A DNA stretch of 5,907 nt from Desulfobacteraceae bacterium (GTDB lineage Bacteria > Desulfobacterota > DSM-4660 > Desulfatiglandales > Desulfatiglandaceae): assembly GCA_020349865.1 (NCBI GenBank), contig CP070700.1:524587-530493 (forward strand), given 5' to 3'. Under the pieces are notes generated by a model that had not been told where the DNA came from, made no database searches, and was given only the letters and a program-made list of their open reading frames with translations. Shown here in pieces: positions 5,851-5,907 of the stretch (positions are counted from its first letter, which is position 1; every line of letters starts with the position of its first letter). The position numbers and the translations under genes are program-made.

Positions 5851-5907
5851 CTGGATGTTGTGGCGGGAACTCGCTGGCTTGATTTAGGCACTCTGACCCG
5901 CAGAGGA

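Overview
The window looks like a bacterial chromosome segment of moderate G+C with compact genes, clear Shine-Dalgarno sites and dispersed palindromes. The protein styles (a Geobacter-like GlmM, a free-standing GlmU-like beta-helix protein, an ISL3 transposase) recall Deltaproteobacteria/Desulfobacterota or a similar anaerobic lineage. That placement is an impression from family resemblance, not a demonstrated taxonomy.

Layout. Positions 1-1016 are one end of an ISL3-family insertion sequence: the N-terminal 305 residues of its transposase read on the minus strand and run off the left edge, and a putative terminal inverted repeat ends at 1016. Thirty-three bases beyond that tip a plus-strand run of three genes begins. 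These are a left-handed beta-helix (hexapeptide-repeat) protein resembling the acetyltransferase half of GlmU (1050-2303), phosphoglucosamine mutase GlmM (2400-3749), and a NagB-family glucosamine-6-phosphate deaminase/isomerase (3775-4734). A perfect 13-bp-stem palindrome (4763-4792) sits in the convergent gap. The minus-strand gene at 4837-5736 then encodes a winged-helix-like plus nucleotidyltransferase-fold protein of unknown role. Upstream of it are a good sigma70-type promoter (5808-5836), a C-rich mRNA leader, and small inverted/direct repeats out to the right edge.

How the genes fit together. The three plus-strand genes map onto the amino-sugar route fructose-6-P <-> GlcN-6-P -> GlcN-1-P -> GlcNAc-1-P/UDP-GlcNAc. 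The unusual points are that a NagB-type enzyme, normally catabolic, sits next to GlmM where a GlmS might be expected, and that the GlmU-like protein has no uridylyltransferase domain. The NagB homologue also carries Arg where the family has a catalytic-region Asp/Asn, and has two insertions. The set may therefore be an alternative hexosamine-phosphate pathway, or a regulatory or salvage variant. The IS end lies where the operon promoter would be expected, so it may have changed this operon's expression.
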